Positions 6,924-7,557 of a DNA stretch of 7,557 nt are shown here, piece by piece (positions within the stretch are counted from its first letter, which is position 1; the number at the start of each line of letters is the position of its first letter). The DNA is taken from contig DATJYV010000181.1 in NCBI GenBank assembly GCA_035499415.1, positions 1-7,557 on the forward strand, in the 5' to 3' direction. The DNA is from DATJYV01 sp035499415. GTDB lineage: Bacteria; Bacteroidota; Ignavibacteria; UBA10030. The notes under the pieces were generated by a model. That model saw nothing but the letters and a program-made list of their open reading frames with translations. It was not told where the DNA came from and ran no database searches. Made by a program: the position numbers and the translations under genes.

Positions 6924-6928
6924 TCTTC

Positions 6929-6977
6929 ATCCTCAACCGTAACCCTCAACCCTTAACCTCAATCCTCAACCCTTCGT
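6929..6977. repeat. Degenerate heptanucleotide array 3
   Basis: Seven consecutive 7-mers on the plus strand, such as ATCCTCA at 6929-6935, CCCTCAA and CCCTTAA at 6943-6956, and CCTCAAT and CCTCAAC at 6957-6970. The array fills almost all of the 55-nt gap between the 109-aa membrane protein gene and the Rieske gene. Its proximal unit supplies the GAGG Shine-Dalgarno of the Rieske gene on the minus strand. Confidence 0.65.
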
Positions 6978-6978
6978 C

Positions 6979-7308
6979 TTAAAGCCTCTCGCTTCCACGC
7001 ACGACGATGAACAACACCGCGGCGGCATAGACAAGCAGCGGCATCTCGGCGCGGACTCCGTGAACAACGAGGGCAATTCCGAAAATGACAAGCAGTATTC
7101 CGCCTCCAAGCTTCAACGTTTTTGGAATCAAAAACAAGACGGCCGCAATCGCTTCGACGCTGGCCAGGAGCGTCACATGCAGGTTGTTTTCGCCGAATGA
7201 ATGCCCGACGACCGCGCGGTATACTGTGTCAATGCTTTGATAGAAGACGACCAACGCAACTGTAAGGTGCAGCAAAAAAAAACTTCGACGGACCGTGGCT
7301 TGACTCAC
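6979..7308 (-). CDS. Small four-helix integral membrane protein (DoxX-like, family uncertain)
   Basis: A 109-aa protein with four predicted membrane helices at about 10-29, 44-63, 67-84 and 90-103, and a short charged C-terminus (RGSERL). The size, four-helix layout and an acidic residue in helix 2 (SVEAIAAVLFLIP) resemble DoxX-like or related small quinone/membrane proteins, but no decisive motif is visible and I do not assign a function. The open frame reaches back to 7446. That 46-residue extension (Cys/Pro-rich) starts inside structured repeat copy B and is not credible. The GTG at 7308 has AGGAGA (7317-7322) eight nt upstream, the best ribosome-binding site in the window, and places helix 1 near the N-terminus. 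Codons 9-12 contain a run of nine T (plus-strand A9, 7274-7282). The Rieske gene follows after 55 nt, so the two may share a transcript. Confidence 0.72.
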   Translation of the reverse strand: MSQATVRRSFFLLHLTVALVVFYQSIDTVYRAVVGHSFGENNLHVTLLASVEAIAAVLFLIPKTLKLGGGILLVIFGIALVVHGVRAEMPLLVYAAAVLFIVVRGSERL

Positions 7309-7316
7309 TTCGGGAT

Positions 7317-7322
7317 TCTCCT
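7317..7322 (-). promoter_or_regulatory. Ribosome-binding site fixing the GTG start of the membrane protein
   Basis: AGGAGA on the minus strand lies eight nt before the GTG at 7308. No ATG is available in frame between the repeat-derived upstream sequence and the first helix, so this site decides the start. Confidence 0.65.
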
Positions 7323-7355
7323 GAAGAACCGTGGAGGGATGACACGATGCGAAAC

Positions 7356-7384
7356 AATATAGGGGATTGTGAGGAGGGGGACAA
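7356..7384 (-). promoter_or_regulatory. Sigma70-like promoter for the membrane protein / Rieske / permease group
   Basis: On the minus strand TTGTCC (7379-7384) and TATATT (7356-7361) are separated by 17 nt, matching -35 and -10 consensus at 4/6 and 5/6. The predicted transcript start near 7349 gives a leader of about 40 nt with the AGGAGA site. It excludes the open-frame extension upstream of the GTG, which supports the shorter start. Confidence 0.42.
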
Positions 7385-7416
7385 CAGAAGAGCGGCTGTT
7401 CGCTTTCAGCTGTTAA

Positions 7417-7499
7417 AAGCTGTTTCAAAAACCCAGATCGCGTCACCCTGAACTTTGCGCCAAATGCGCATCAACCTCCGGCTGAGTCTCAGGGTCCGA
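7417..7499 (+). repeat. Structured intergenic repeat, copy B
   Basis: This is the second copy of the 551-632 element, same orientation, ungapped in the core (7441-7499). The outer stem is CCCTGA (7446-7451) with TCAGGG (7489-7494). The inner hairpin is TGCGC (7456-7460) with GCGCA (7466-7470). Relative to copy A, position 7458 changes G to C and its partner 7468 changes C to G, keeping the pair. The small second hairpin of copy A is weakened here. Confidence 0.7.
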
Positions 7500-7532
7500 C
7501 TTAATCCAAATGAGTCAGTCTCAGGAGGTCAG

Positions 7533-7553
7533 ATTCCGAACCGAGTTCGGAAT
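7533..7553. repeat. 9-bp hairpin element at right window edge
   Basis: ATTCCGAAC (7533-7541) and GTTCGGAAT (7545-7553) are perfect complements around CGA. The flanking AG and GACG resemble ends of short dispersed intergenic repeats. The element may continue past the window. It lies 34 nt from structured repeat copy B, and no T-run is seen. Confidence 0.6.
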
Positions 7554-7557
7554 GACG

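Noticed and set aside
7309..7446. 46-residue N-terminal extension of the small membrane protein
   Set aside because: It begins inside structured repeat copy B, is Cys/Pro-rich and non-hydrophobic, and lies mostly upstream of the predicted transcript start; GTG 7308 has a strong ribosome-binding site.

Overview
The window carries six protein-coding genes, all on the minus strand, one of them cut by the left edge. It has moderate-to-high GC and unusually repeat-rich intergenic DNA. A TonB-dependent receptor with an N-terminal carboxypeptidase-regulatory-like domain shows a Gram-negative envelope. Together with an M1-type exported peptidase, a YdeI/OmdA protein, weak or absent Shine-Dalgarno sequences at some starts and abundant short intergenic repeats, this suggests a member of the Bacteroidota/Chlorobi/Ignavibacteria (FCB) group, probably uncultured. 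That placement is inference; no rRNA or marker gene is present.

In transcription order (right to left), the first block is a 109-aa four-helix membrane protein (7308-6979, GTG start with a good Shine-Dalgarno and a sigma70-like promoter). It is followed by a Rieske non-haem iron oxygenase alpha subunit (6923-5823) and a 12-helix APC-superfamily amino-acid permease (5689-4328). Spacers of 55 and 133 nt allow a shared transcript. The permease and the choline-monooxygenase-like Rieske enzyme could form an uptake-and-oxidation pair for an amino-acid-like or quaternary-amine substrate. No ferredoxin or reductase partner is present.

A gene-free stretch (3891-4327) is packed with inverted repeats, including a perfect 14-bp hairpin. 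Then come a DUF1801 + OmdA protein (3890-3279) and an 847-aa TonB-dependent receptor (3198-655). The receptor has no SusD-like neighbour. Beyond a 199-nt gap lies the N-terminus of a probable secreted M1-family metallopeptidase (455 to the left edge), with its own promoter-like element.

The most distinctive content is non-coding. Three of the gaps between genes hold degenerate arrays with a 7-bp period (3238-3300, 5754-5802, 6929-6977). A structured ~82-bp repeat occurs twice in the same orientation (551-632 and 7417-7499); the copies share a foldable core and one compensated base-pair change. Further hairpin elements lie at 5726-5745 and 7533-7553. These repeats generate false N-terminal extensions of two genes if the longest open frame is taken as the gene. 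I found no defence system, CRISPR array, tRNA/rRNA or transposase.
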